From: Ectocarpus siliculosus
Lineage: Eukaryota; Sar; Phaeophyceae; Ectocarpales; Ectocarpaceae
Length of the DNA stretch: 64,000 nucleotides
Assembly: GCA_000310025.1 (NCBI GenBank)
Contig: FN649758.1
Coordinates: 3,770,665 to 3,834,664 of the forward strand
Direction of reading: 5' to 3'
In this document: positions 47,970 through 60,702 of the stretch, piece after piece
Numbering within the stretch: position 1 is the stretch's first letter
Layout: each line of letters starts with the position of its first letter
Made by a program: the position numbers and the translations under genes
The notes under the pieces: generated by a model
Databases searched by the model: none
The model's input: only the letters and a program-made list of their open reading frames with translations
What the model was told of the DNA's origin: nothing

Positions 47970-49447
47970 AAATCGCCAGAAATATGTCGCGTTTATGCGT
48001 GCCACATACATTTTATCTGGCAAGACCCATTTACGTCTGCTTGCATAATCATCAACACGTACGTATGCATTGTGTCGATATCGTTATCTTGTCAATATTC
48101 GCGGTACCACCCGATCCGTTAGGTCGACACATCGTGTCGAATGTCGGGGGTCGAAGGGCAGGTATATCGACGTAATATCGTGGCCTTGTTCAGCTGTGAT
48201 ACCCACCACACTGGGAACATTCAGATGCGACAACCCATCATTGGGAACACGCGTTCCTTTCTCGGTGCAACTTACAGGACAACTCATGCTCATGGTTGAT
48301 GGGCTGAACACTACCACCTCGAGCTCGTGCGTTCTAGAAACGCCTCCGGTGCGCGCTTGCTGCGCGTCCATCAACCGCGGTGAAACAGTTATCTCCCAAC
48401 GGTGTCCTCTAGGAAGGGATACACTGTACCAAAAAAGCGTCGTTCGACGTTTGGACTGACTGTGGAGGTCGTATGTTGTTGCGGAGTAATTCATGACGAC
48501 CTGGCCGTCTTGTGAGTATCTGTGCAATATCTGAGATGCGAGTGTGAGTTTGTTCGCATCCTCGCACTGGTTTCTGCACACGCGAGAGGTCACAAGCAAA
48601 ACGAACGTCAACGTCCACGCGCCTGTCTGTCTCGTGTGTGTCCCCACCTCTCTCGAGAAGCAAATGGACCCGTTCATGCGAGGTTACAAGAGTACCGTTT
48701 CAAACCGAGGCCGAAATGACCTGCGCGGAGCTACACCATACCGCACAACCACGAGAGCATAACGCGGTCATCGAGGCTGTGGTTACTGCCCTTCGTCTTC
48801 CAAGGACTACAACCTTGTCTCGGACATCTTTTTATCGACGCTCGAAAGACTTCAAAACATCCCCCGGTGAGAATTACCGCTGGAACTCGAACGGGTACAA
48901 AGGTCAAGTGTGACTATTTTGTCAACGGACGTTACGTCTACTGTGTACCAATGTCTACACCTTTTATCTCTCGCACGGGTGCCAACACAAATTCTCTCAC
49001 CTTTTATGGCAAGAGAAGGAGGAGGAAGACGAGGAAGGGTGGTCTGTAGCCACTCTTTGCTGTGTGGTGGGGGGGGCACAGAATTTGTGCGACAGAGGAA
49101 GACAGGAGGAAGATTCAGGGCGAGGGGAGACACAGACAAATGAATGTGGGGGGGGGTATTTATTTTTCTTCTGTCGTATGCCGCGCCCTGCATCCCGTGT
49201 CAAGAATCGCGCTCCGCGAGCCGTGGCACCACCTGCGCGCGCGACCGCATGTTGCTCAAGAGATTCACGAGCGTGTGCGTGACTTTGGACGGAGCCTGAC
49301 GTACAGAAAGGATGTGACAGTATTTGTTTCACGTCGTGGAAAATTTCATCTCCATTTTTGTTGGCGCGCCATGAGATGTACAGCACGGTAGCAGTAGAAC
49401 TCATGGCCAATCTGATGGGAACCAATAAAATGCAAGCACTTTCACGC

Positions 49448-49562
49448 TTCCCATGGGAGTTTTCGTGGGGACCATGACCATTTTCTCATGGTGTTTCACA
49501 GAGCACCATGGGAACTGTTGGTGCGTCATGGTGTCCCATGGTGCGCCATGGGAATCATGGGA
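49448..49562. repeat. CCATGG/TCATGGTG-rich array
   Basis: Ten or so ATGG-centred units (CCCATGGGA, ACCATGACC, TCATGGTG, ACCATGGG, CCCATGGTG, CCATGGGAATCATGGGAAT) lie within 115 bp, many palindromic. The composition matches the smaller array at 1841-1880. Confidence 0.65.
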
Positions 49563-49652
49563 ATCTTGAGTTTTTTCAGTTCAGTACCTAAAATACGTGA
49601 ATTTGGGCCCCCCGCCCGATGCCATTCGACCGTGTTGCATACTACGAACAAC

Positions 49653-49967
49653 GAGATGGCCGCTCTTGTGTCGTTGGTTCAACGTTTCAACTCTACACGC
49701 CTTGCCCATGCTCCTTCGCACCGCCGTAATTTCGTGCTAGAGCTCCACGATAAGGCGACCTGTGCCACATTCGAATACATATGTAGCGTCGACGGAGGAA
49801 GTGAAAGTGAAATATTGCTTGATTTACTCTTCGAAGACATGGAGGCACCCTCAGCCCGTGTTATTTTCCATACGCTCATGAGAGCTTGCGTTGTTTGTTT
49901 CGAAGGTACCCTGTCTGTGACGATGCTGAAAGGCGTTGTTCATCAAATGAAAGTTGCCACCATGTAG
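49653..49967 (+). CDS. Hypothetical intronless protein, 104 aa
   Basis: ATG at 49653 opens a frame to TAG at 49965-49967. The peptide is ordinary in composition, with a helical N-terminus, an F-V-L-E-L-H strand, an acidic S-E-S-E-I-L-L-D-L-L-F-E-D-M-E segment and a hydrophobic C-V-V-C-F-E part. It has no transmembrane segment, signal peptide or domain I recognise. It follows the CCATGG array directly. It could be a short gene, an exon, or the remnant of an element; no splice sites were needed to read it. Confidence 0.35.
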   Translation, partial: EMAALVSLVQRFNSTRLAHAPSHRRNFVLELHDKATCATFEYICSVDGGSESEILLDLLFEDMEAPSARVIFHTLMRACVVCFEGTLSVTMLKGVVHQMKVATM

Positions 49968-50227
49968 TATGTGTCATCCAGCGTGTGAATTCAAAACCGG
50001 GAGTAGTGCGGCACGGTTTCGCCAGGTTTGTCAGGGAACTCTTCTGCCTGGATCGCACCCGGGTAGCAGTAGCTCACTGCCCGCGAAATAGTCCTAGACG
50101 GTCGCACCACGTCGCACAGTACTGTGAGCACTCTGTGTTCACAAACATCCAAACAGGACAAAGCTTGTCAAATAATCTACCGTGCGATGTGCACAATCAC
50201 AACAATATCATATCAGCGTCGGAGGTA

Positions 50228-50400
50228 AAGTCAACCCGGAATGCGCGGTACACGTTGTTGCATGATGCACATATATAGCCTCCTTTTTCTGTGCAGCAGG
50301 CGGGCATTGCGCCCTTTTACACTGCAGGCAACGGTGACACATCCACCGTGAAAACTCGTCGACGTGCACGACAGCAAGACATGTTTATGCTCTGCTGTCC
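50228..50400 (+). pseudogene. Decayed ankyrin-repeat-like fragment, copy 2
   Basis: On the plus strand this reads Q-Q-A-G-I-A-P-F-Y-T-A-G-N-G-D-T-S-T-V-K, again ankyrin-like, followed by the same Arg-rich stretch as copy 1 (4160-4336, minus). Shared nucleotide blocks extend over about 170 bp. It has no intact frame or splice sites on its flanks. Confidence 0.45.
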
Positions 50401-50722
50401 CAAGCAAACCGCCGTCAGGGATACCTAACGTCGACCGCCCCGCGATACACACAGCTTCACACTGCTGTGTGATGCACACAGCCCCCCACCCTGCTGTCTC
50501 ACCACTGCTGTGGAGAAGACATACGAGTGAATCCATACGTGTATGTCACCCGCAGCAACATCACATATGTCCTTCTGAAAGTCCCTGCGTGTCCCCGCGT
50601 GCCTACCCTGTATCCACCTCACAGCAGGCACTCGTCCAAGTACACCCACTTGACTGCACGCGGCTGCGCGAAGTTTCGAATGTTCGGGGCACGAACTGGA
50701 TGCCCGTGTTTGCCACTCCAGC

Positions 50723-53700
50723 TCACCCCACCGAGACCGCACTTTCTGCCAAGAGCCGGTTTAGGCCTTCCAACTCTTCGCTGCCTTCGCACCCTCCCAA
50801 CGTCTCCACCTTGGCTAACGCCGCTTTGGCTCCGGCAAAGTCTCCTCGAGCGCGCCGTACGATCGCCAGGTACTTGTAGAGATCAGTGAGGGTTCCCTGT
50901 GGCGTCAATCACGTGGGGTCAGGTTAACTGTCCCAGGTTCGGGATAGGCAGGGAACGAGGTATGCCGTACATACGCGAGAAAACAAAAAATGACGATTGA
51001 CGAAGAAGCGACACTCTGGGGGCTTCAAAATGTCGTGCGCAAAACGACGTGTCAGGCTTCCTGGTCGGGATATCGATGTGCTTAACGGCAAGTTCTACAA
51101 GGGGATCAGATGCGATTTCGTGAAGATAAGCTCCAGGTGACTCACCACTAGTCCTGTCGAGGGGCGTGAGCGGCGGGGCATGCGAATATATTCACAGCTG
51201 CCCAGGAAACAACTGCCGTTGACAAGTACACGTATCGACAAATTATAACGAGCGAGGTCCGCCCGACCTCTACCGGGGTGGTAGGGACAGTTGAAATCCA
51301 TGTCTATGAAGAGAAACTCCCGCTCGCCTTGTGCACACACGCTTCAGCTATAGAGTCGACCCCGTCAAGCTGTTGCAGCTCTCGGATGGCTTCCAGCAGC
51401 TTGTTCTCGGCCATCGCGTGCTCTCCGCTTCGCGCCAGAGCCAACGCCAGGCTGTGCAAGACCCCGACCTTCCGAAGCGTCCAGCGTTCGTCTTTGTCCG
51501 ACACAGACGCGTGATCCTTCGCGTGTGGCGACAACATCAAACGGCCAAGATTGAGGATTTACTCCTTTTTTGGGTAAGTTAGACTGTGACCACGGGAATC
51601 GACCCCGTCAAGTGTTAGACTATAATAGTACAGACAGATGGAGGTACTGGGCAGAGAGAACGGAACGGTTTTTAATGCGAAGACAACAACAACAACATTG
51701 GTGAACGAGAGGAAGCGAACGATTGCCAGATATTCACGGATATAAACAAAACCCTTTGCCCCTTTGCTACACTGCCCTTCTTTGCTTGAGAGCGAAAAGA
51801 AGCTCGCGCTCAACGTCAACGATTCGCTCTAGCGTCACCCAGATGAGCAAAAACGCTGGCAAAAGACCGGCATGGAAGGGCCTTCCGCGCAATCTACGAC
51901 GGGGAACGGCACCATCCGCTACGCGGTGGAGAAACCGATTAAACGAGCACCACGAAGTGGGGCACACGCTATCAAGTTGTCGCAGAGAACAGATACGTCC
52001 GGGCGTCGAAGATGGACAAGTTACAGAAAATAAAAAAAAGTTAATACGCTTGTGCAATACCACTACCAACTACCCACATGCCTCGTCGTTGGATTTTGAC
52101 CAAAAAAAACTTCGTGTTCGCGCTTGTACACAATACTAAGAATCAACCAACAACACCACGTATTTCCAAACCGCGCACCAGCAGCTTTTCGGCCTTGGCC
52201 AGAGCTGTGACAGCCGCTTCATGGTCTTCCCCTGCAGCCCCCGCGTATCCCTCCCATGCGAACGCCTCTTGCTCCGCCAGTTCCTGGGACGCGCACAGGG
52301 GGTTCAGACGGGCAAACGTCGACGGCTCTGAACGGACTACACACGTGGAAGACAATACGCCAAGCAGCTGACCAATCGCCTTGAAGAGGAGGAAACTCAA
52401 GCAATTCGCGCTTGATGCATTACGACTGCCACGAGCATGTCCCGACGAAGCCTCTCCGCAAGACCACTACTCGTATCCGACACCCGTAAGCACGGGTCGC
52501 CACTTTAAGCACCTGTGCGACTCTCAACCGACTGATGCAGGCAAACCTGTCGCACAGGACCAAGCGTGCGGGTAACTGTCTCCCTCGCGTGGCTTCAGAG
52601 GGCCACAACGACAGCCTCTTCACATCAAGGTCAAAGTCAAAACCGAATAAAGTCCCCGGCCCTCCCGGATCGAAGCCCACTCACCCAGCGCGACCTCCCA
52701 TCAGGCTCGAGCGAATCCACCAACGGAGGGGGCAGTGGTGGCACGGGCTCCGCGCTCCCCGAACCTTCTGCCGTCTTGTCCCGTGGCGCCTGCGCTGCTG
52801 CCACGGCCTCAGCGGCCCGTTTCAGGGAGCTCGTCTTTTCGTCCCGCTCGCGAGCGAATAGAACGGCCGCTTCCGAGTAATGGGCTGAGATTTTCCCCTC
52901 TAGAGACTGCTGTCAGGCGAGGTTCGGGGAGTTCGATCGCAGGCGTTCCGCCCAGGCGACATACAGGCACCGGTAGGGAAGAGGTTGGGGCAATAACCAT
53001 GGTATTCATTCCATGGTATTCACTCTCTCAGCGAGATTCCGAAGAGTAAACGAGGCCCACGTAACCAATTCACACTACTCGCAGGTCAGAGCGCTCAACG
53101 GCGAATGTACAAAAGAGATATGCATGTTACAAATCTTTGTGCGGGACGACAGCTCAAAGCGATGTGGTCGAAAAAAAACGGGTGCATCCCAACGTAGTTC
53201 AACACCGCGTACACCCGCGAACACAACACACGAAAACAGATTTCGCGACAACCGCGCGTGTGACGTGAAGAAGGCACTCCCGGACACGTGTATCTGACTA
53301 CATGACACTGCGTGCCGAATGGTCCCTGAACAGCAGCGGCCTCACCTCTAGGCGCGCAGGGTCGGAACGCGCCACCTTGGTGTAGTAGCCGGCAATCTTG
53401 AGCCGAACCTCTGCCTCAACTGATGGGCGCTCCGCGCAACCTTTGAAACACGTCGCCGCCTCCTCCCATCGAGCGCTACACACGTGAACAAGAGTTCGGA
53501 GCATCAAGCCACACAACGACGACGGTTTCCAGAGGAGGCCTCCCTCCTACTTGCAAAATCGCCCTCCTACTTGCAAAATCGACGGGTCCGAACTTCGAAG
53601 GCTTCCCGTGAGACATACCTTGTGTCATCGGGTGGAAATTCACACCAAGGGCGACGACCTATTTGTGGCCTAGACGGCCAGCGACCGAAACTCGATCGAC

Positions 53701-56700
53701 GGCAGAAATTGGTGGTCGGGAACTGACATGTTCCGCACGCCCTGCAGGCACCCGTAGAAACCCCGCTTCGGGGCTCCGCAAGAGCAAACGCCAATAGCGC
53801 CGGAAGCATCTTGGCTCACGGCTTAGTGACATGCGTCCTTGAAATGGTATACTGCTGTGGACACACACACACACACATCTGTCTGTAATCCGGAGAGTAG
53901 CATAGCCTACCCCTGACGGGGTCCCAGACCGTGGCCTTTTGAAGCCTTTTGTGTTTTCAACGGCACTGACGTATATTCTTTGGTCAGCCGGTTAGCGCTG
54001 TCGGTGCCAACAAAAAAACACACACACACAAAACGAAGGAAGCTCGGGGTCAGCGTACCTCGCCTCTTCGAAGCCAGCCCCTACCCCATGCAGCTGCAGC
54101 AGGAGGTGCCCCAGCGACAGAAGGCTTGCAGCCGCACCGACCCTGCCGGCCACCCCGAGGCTTCGCCAGGCCGTCAGAGACTGTTCCGCGGCCAACCTAG
54201 AAAACCCACAGCCCAGCACGTGAGAAAAAACGCCGATGAAGTACGGGGAGTGAGAATCAACACGGCGTCCAACCTGACGGCAACCATCATCAATCGCTGC
54301 GGAAGTCTACACATCTCGGTAGGTCGATATTTTACGCGTGACCTGACGGGTGGTTGTGCAGATGAACACCGGCTTGCAGGGTGTGCGTCAGAGGCGCACA
54401 CGATCATTGTAGGGCTGGCTTTTCCGCATTCTCAACCTAGCGCCAAGAGAGCGACTGCTTGTTCCACAGCCCCAAGAAGAGAAGTTGACGAAATGCACAC
54501 GACACAGGCGGCACGCACCAAGTGACAAAGCCTTAACACTCCCCCCGAAAGCCAGGGGCTCCCTGCCCTCTGCGAGACGCACCTGGCACGTTCCCAGCGT
54601 TTCTCGCGACCGTAGGCCTCCGAAAGCGTGTCGAGGACTTTGGCCGTCTGCTTCCTCACGTCCGCTTCCCCGCGGCTCTCTCCGACCGCAGAGTAAACCC
54701 CGGCCAGGCCGCCTTTTTGGCCTGGCCCCGCCGTCGCCATTGCCACCGTTTCAGCCTTGAGCATTTCATGGGCTCTTTTGAGCACATCGATGGCTTCGTC
54801 TGCTTCCTTGGAACTCCCTGCTTCCCCTGAGTCTGCGACTATAGGCCCTTTGTCGTCGCAAGAAAAGCCTGGCGCCGGGACTGTCACTTTCTCTGCTCCT
54901 CCCTTCATGACGCCGGGGGTGACGCCACCACTACTGGTGGTGGTGGTGCTGCTGCCGTTGCTGCCGTAATTGGCGCTCGGTTGCACCTCTGGGGCCAGAA
55001 GCGATGTTCCTAAGAAAGCCAGCGTTCCGGTAAGGGTGCGCGTCAGGGCCGTAATCCTGCCCTCGGTGATCGAGGGCGTTGGTGGAGAGCTCCTGGCATT
55101 CGTGCCGGCGCTGCTGAACATTCGTGAGACGACGGCGTGCATCGGAGCCGGTTGACGAGGGGGGCAGAAGGCAGCACAGGATAGCGTGGTAAGTTGCGTG
55201 GAATCTGTCGACGGCGACACGCGACCGAGCAAAGAAGATGTACGACGTGGCGCTTGTTTACCCCAAATTTCGCGGGGGTTCTTCCTGTGCATTGACCGAC
55301 CATAGGGCGAATCCCTCTCGAGAATTGAGCCGGAAACTCGAACCTGTTTGCCACGCCACCCTCATTTGCCGACACTCCCGCAATTGCTTCATCGAGCACT
55401 GCCACGGCCTCTCGAAGCGGCTCCAGGGCGTCGGCGTGCTTGCTGTTGAGACACAGAAGCGGAGGCGGCACGGCATGAGTGGTAGGAAAGCAAACGGATG
55501 AAAAGCGCAGCAAGAGACGGGGGACGAGGGGCCACTGTAGAGTTTCCTGCGTGGTTGGGACAGAACGTAGCGAGCTGCGTAATGGCACCACGAGCGGAGG
55601 GCTTCGAGGCGCGTTGGTCGTAGTAACCCGAAGCCACAGAGAAGTGCCGATTAGGGCAAATGTGTACCCAGTAGCTGTGCTAGTTCAAACAGCACCCGAC
55701 TGAGCATGGTTCTCTATCGAGACGGCCACCCGGCACGCCGAAAACCCCTGCGAGCCCCCAACATTTCCGATGAACGGCCACCATATATGCCAAAGGCTTC
55801 GCTGTTTCGCTCACCCTCGCTGAGCGAGCAAGCTTCCAAGAGCGGCGAGGGTCAACCCCTCTTCCTCCACCGCACCACCACCACCTCCGTCCACCCTGCC
55901 ACCGCCTCCTCCAACCCTCAAGTCCCTCAACGCGGTCCTCAGCAGCATCTCCGCCGACGGGGGGTCCCCCGCCATGGCGACGGCAATGCCCTCCAAGCGC
56001 AGGTTTCGGGAGAGCGCCACCGTCGTCGCAACAGCGCCTTCGCCGGCCTCTGCGCCGGCGGCATCTTTTCGACGGCGGGCCCGAGAAGCGGCGTCCCGAA
56101 AGCTCTTCGCCGCCTCGCGGCCGCGCCCTTGCCGCAGATGCTCTGCGCGCGATTGGGGGCGCACGAAACGGAGAACAAAAACACGCGGGTGTGTGTTACG
56201 AAAGCCCTCCTTGTTCTGTGTCCCAAAAACACGTTTTTTCGTAGCAACGTCGTTCGTTTACAGCAGTCTTTCCAAAACCACGGTCCTGGTTCTCATCCGT
56301 ACTGTAGAGCGACTCGCCAAACGAAGGGGGGGTGAGGTATTGCGCTAGGGTAGAAGAGTCGGCAGAGATTTCGAGACCATGGTGCAAACAATCGCAAGCG
56401 CTACAGCAGCCGGCCCGGCGGTCGCGCGAGCGGCACGGCAACTGTCACCTCGGTGGGGGGGTGCGACGAAACATCAATACCAAGATAAGAAGGGATATCG
56501 CATCAGGCGCATCCAGACCCAAGGATCAATCTGATGAAACTAGCCATATGTCTCATCGACGGGTTCCCATTCAGAGTACTGTTTGGTTTCTGGGAGGTAA
56601 TCTTAGCGAATAATGCCGGTAGCAGTAACAACCAGAGCTACGCTCGATGTATACAGATGCTGTCGGAATACTGGCAGCGAGAGCGTCCCACCTCTTCCTT

Positions 56701-58397
56701 CGGCCTCGGGGTCTGGGCAGGACGACATGGCCGCCCCCGCCTCTGCTTCCAGAAGCAAGGCTCTGGCCTCGTCGCCGCTTGATGTGCCTGCCGCGAGCGA
56801 GCTCCTGAGATCAGAGCACGCCCCGTCGAAAAGCCCCAGCCGAAACCTGCGGTGGAGGAGGGGAGCGGGAGTCGGGGGTTGGTTTCCTTACAGAGCAAAA
56901 AAACAAAAAAAAGTACTGCGTGTGCCGGAAAAGCCCAAGGGCGATTTTTCTCTCCGCGTGACCGCAAAAGAGCAACAGCGGGCTAACACCACGTCGCCGT
57001 TGTAGATACGATTCTTCGGAAGAATGGGATGAAAGGCACACCGAGTCAATCGACCCCGCCGACAACTTCACGCCTTGATGCACCATCTGGTCCATCCCCT
57101 TCGCCCTGATTCGACGGTGCAGACACGCAGAAGGCCGTTGGCAGCAGACAGCGGCAAGACTTTCACCTCGCGAAACCCCTGAAATGGAGAGCTCTGGTGC
57201 GCGCCTCGGCGCCACCGTACGCCTTAGTCCCGCCCCTGGGCGTCGCGCTAGCCAGGAGCCGCGAGCAGCGCGCTTCCGCCTCTTTGAACTTCTTGAGGCT
57301 GATGAAACCCGAGGCCTGGTTGAGGAGGGCTCCGCAGGTCATCTCCACCGCTGCTTCATCTGCATCAAAAGAGCGTTTTCATGTGTGGGTTAAAAGCGTA
57401 TGGTCAGCACAACAGATGTATTGTACCTTTGTAGCAAAGCGGTTCGATTGCGTTGCACCTCACAGCGGCAGGGCTGTCCTTCAGTAGATTTTCTCGTGCT
57501 TGGCCCCTCACCACACAACAGAGCGAGGAAATGGTCGCAAGGCGAAGGGAAGTGAACGTGATGTAAAACGAGTACTTACTACCGTAGATCGCGGGAAACT
57601 GGGCGCCGGAGACGGGGTTGTAGGGTTGAAACAACGCCAATACGGTTTATGTATGTAGCAGTGTGTACCTTTACGACCTTCCAGGACCCGTAGCTGGGCG
57701 TCGTACGCCGCTATCGCCTTGGACACATCGCCAAGTTCGTACGCAGAATTGCCCTGGAGCCTGAGGGTATCAAGGCAGCAAGGTCACAGCAGAGGCAAGG
57801 AGATGAGAGTCACACACCGCCTGTTGGTTGGTTGGTTGGTTGCCCTTGGTGTATTTCGCCGGTGATGTGAGCTGGCATGCTGGGTGTTTCCCCGCATCGA
57901 TGTTGTCCCGCAACTTGCTTGTCCGCGTGCCTACTACGTTTTTATTGAGAGAAAGGTGCCGAAGTGCTCCGGTACTCCTAAATAGCCACGTGTAGCACAG
58001 GCGCACAGCGCCATTCCGGATAGAACGGAAGCGGACCTTGGGTGTGAAACCTGGCTTGAGTGGTTCAAAGAACAAGACCGTTGAACTCGGTGGCCGCAGG
58101 ATCTCCATATCAAGTCAGTAGGCAGAAATGCCATACCCAACCACCACGTGTCTCGCTATAAGTCACGGTGCTGTATGCCACCGTCAACTTCTCCAACTTT
58201 GCATCTGTGTGGTGTTGAAAGCATGGAAGAAGCACCCTGTACCTCAGGGCCTCTGCCTGGTCCAGCTGGCGCTTGTCGTCTGCGGCCTTCCGGGCCGACG
58301 GTGGCTGCTGCTTCGTTTTGGCCGCCGCCGCTGCACCATCGGAGCCAGAGCCAGAGTCGTCGGAATCGAGGTTGTCCCACTTGCTGTAGTCGACCAT
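50723..58397 (-). CDS. Tetratricopeptide-repeat protein with N-terminal D-Y-S-K-W-D motif (13 exons, 830 aa)
   Basis: Exons (minus): 58243-58397, 57669-57760, 57167-57359, 56692-56846, 55815-56142, 55344-55442, 54583-55113, 54059-54196, 53346-53475, 52685-52897, 52179-52283, 51337-51516 and 50723-50896; phases sum to 831 codons with stop. It begins M-V-D-Y-S-K-W-D-N, like the start of Cdc37 and several co-chaperones, then an acidic Asp/Ser stretch. A clear TPR follows at residues about 52-84 (Q-G-N-S-A-Y-E-L-G-D, K-A-I-A-A-Y), with further TPR-like helix pairs at about 95-140, 200-290, 490-680 (R-W-E-R-A-R, R-W-E-E-A-A) and 720-810 (L-A-L-A-R-S-G-E-H, R-A-R-G-D-F-A-G-A-K). Residues about 345-470 are Ser/Thr/Gly-rich linker. 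TPRs bind partner peptides, and a co-chaperone or scaffold role is inferred from the N-terminal motif only. Weakest donors are at 55344 (GTTCGA) and 51337 (GTGCAC). Confidence 0.82.
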
Positions 58398-59168
58398 GGC
58401 TTCGATTGGGCTATAAGTTGCTCCACATGTACCGCCTGCCGCACCTTGTTTGCACAGCCAGCAGGCACAAGGCAGGGAACAAGAGCACCGGGCCGGTCAC
58501 TGCCTCTGGAGACCTACAGCAGGGTAGTCCGGTTAGCGGGGCCCCCACGCCTTGTTGTGGTTTAGCCCGCCTCCCGCCGCCTAGCAAACAATCCTACCAG
58601 AGAGGAGGTGGGCCTTGTCGTACCCGCACAAAGGGCCTTGGTAGTACCGAAGGGCGTGATGATGTATAACGCGATCGCCAAGTGCGGGGTGCTCAAGAAG
58701 AAGTCGGGCATGCTCCGAAGAAAAGAGTCGCGGTGAGAGCGGAGGAAATAGCGCAGCCTACCTACAACCTTGCTTGCTGCTCCGCCATTTGTATGTAGCA
58801 TACGCTGCTGTGCTACGTATTGTTGACAAAGCCGGGATTGGTGCACGGCTGCTGGTAAACCTCTGACGAAGCGTGTGGGCATGCAATGGACCAAGTGGAG
58901 TGGGTTAGGATCAGATACAATAGCTGCTGTTTCAGTGGCTTTGCAGAATGTTCCTTGCACTGCTCCCGGGAACGGCTGTTTCCGTGGCGAGTTTGCCCAC
59001 CCGACGTGTTTGCAGCAGCAGTCCCGCCACCCCACCCTTCATGGTTTGGAGTCTGGAGTGGTAACGAGTGACCCTCAATACTGGTTTACCCCTCAAGTAG
59101 TTCTGCGTCCGCACAAGGGAGGGATAATATTTGTCTAAAGATTGAACCCCCTTCATGCATCAGGCAAA

Positions 59169-59169
59169 G

Positions 59170-59207
<38 letters not shown>
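59169..59207. repeat. (CTG)n microsatellite, about 13 units
   Basis: An uninterrupted CTG run in the intergenic region upstream of both the TPR and PH-domain genes. It is not in any supported exon. Confidence 0.95.
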
Positions 59208-59209
<2 letters not shown>

Positions 59210-59943
59210 CGCCATTGTATGCGTACCAGGAATAGCCATGCCCCCCCCCGCCAGCATCACAGCAGCTTGTGTGTGTGTTTGCGCCGTTTCACTGCTGTGA
59301 GCTTCATGTTGCCATGAACGTATCGGCCGTAGAAGAAGGAACCACTCATGCTTGGGCCATATCGTTGGAGAAATAATTTAGACTAATGCATTTTAAGCAT
59401 TGTAGTCTATGCGTTCGAGGTCTGTATTTTTGTTCTCCCCCCTCCGTCTGAATCCCCCCGCTCTTGATGCCGTACAAATACTATACTCGGACCATCATGG
59501 GGACGCACAGAATACTTTGGTGCTGTTGCGAACTTTCCTCCCCAAGACGATAAAATAAACACAGAAACACAATAAGCCTCTGATTAGATGATGCGCGCAG
59601 TTCTACACCTGGGCTCAGGGGGGGGGAATCCGTACTTGAGCCGTCTACAATTGTACCTCATGTGTAAGATCCCCAATCTACAGGGGACAATCGGGAATTT
59701 AGCAACACCCGACAAGAGTGTTGTAAACGCGGCCAAACAGTGAGTGTTCGAGATATCCTTCTAGAGATAACAGCGAGACCTCGACGTCCAAGCTTTATGT
59801 AGGTTGCACGGCGGTGGCTCCTTTCCTCGGTAGGTAAGGTGCTTCTTTCGCTGTTGCCCCTCGTGGCATCCTGGTAGCGCTTTCCACCCAAGCGACGCGG
59901 CGCAACTTCTCTTGTTCGACCTGCGGTATCGTCCGGCGATTCT

Positions 59944-60090
59944 CGCTGCCATGGAAAGGGAGGGCTGGACCCTTCTCGCGATAAAAAAAAGAAAAAATCA
60001 GCACGCACCGCAGAGGAAGGTGGGGCACGAAAATCAAATTAACAAGAAGAGAAAAGCCCCGGTGTTTACCCTCTCCTGTGTGACCCTGGA
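59944..60090 (+). repeat. Dispersed repeat, copy 2 (partner at about 3129-3260)
   Basis: Shares ATGGAAAGGGA, CTCGCGA, an A-rich spacer, GCACCGCAG and a GGGGCA block in order with the copy at 3129-3260, both on the plus strand. The minus-strand frames differ between copies, so coding is not conserved. Confidence 0.55.
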
Positions 60091-60469
60091 TAGTTGTACT
60101 TGTACATACGAAAGGATACACTGCAAAGTGCATGTAGTACTCGACATACACTGAAACACGTGTGGTACACGTCTCACCTCGAAAAAAAATAGGACGAAAA
60201 CAACAATTGCCCTCATACCCCGCACCCATTTAGCGCTCACGCCGGCACCTCCTTGTCGAAGAGTTAGATTATAGGGTTGAGACAGCCATGCCATTCTGCG
60301 CCAGCAGCGAAAACAGTCGAAGAAGGGTGGGCGAAAAAGAAGCCCCCGAAATCCGATCTAAACGATGCTCGAACCACTGCTGTGGTTCGAGCTCGCACAG
60401 GTGAGAGTGCACCGGCTCGCTGAGCGATCACAATCGGCCACGCTTACTTACACACAAGTAAACCACTTT

Positions 60470-60595
60470 GTTGCAGGCTCTGTGCGTCCGCCACCTTTGG
60501 CGAAGCAGGAAGGAACGATTGGCCGCCGGTGATCGATTACGTGGGAACAATGCCCCAACCTCTCGAGGTTAATGGTCTAAACAGCATCTCTAGCA
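60470..60595 (-). mobile_element. tRNA-related SINE-like repeat, copy 3
   Basis: On the minus strand it reads TTTAGACCATTAACC, CTCGAGAGG, GCATTGTTCCCAC, ATCGATCACCG, GGCCAATCGTTCCTTCC and TTTGCCAAAGGTGGC or the close variant CGCCAAAGGTGGC, colinear with the copy at 24601-24745. It sits 100 bp before the first recognised exon of the PH gene. Confidence 0.6.
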
Positions 60596-60702
60596 ATGCA
60601 ACAACATGAGTGCGTCCCCCGACGCGTATCGCTTGCATGTGAGCTCACCTTCTTTTTTCTCTACCTGACTCTCTACTGTCGACCTACCCGGCGGAGGAGC
60701 AG

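Larger units (their letters stand above)
58398..60702. other. Intergenic/5' region between divergent TPR and PH genes
   Basis: Holds a CTG tract of about 13 units (59169-59207), the second copy of the 3129 dispersed repeat, a possible first exon of the PH gene (60365-60400) with an 11-bp hairpin, and a SINE-like copy. No other gene is supported. Confidence 0.45.

Noticed and set aside
48084-48677. 197-codon minus-strand open frame beside the second gap
   Set aside because: Overlapping frames on the other strand are also open, no recognisable motif; could be decayed transposon but nothing supports a gene.
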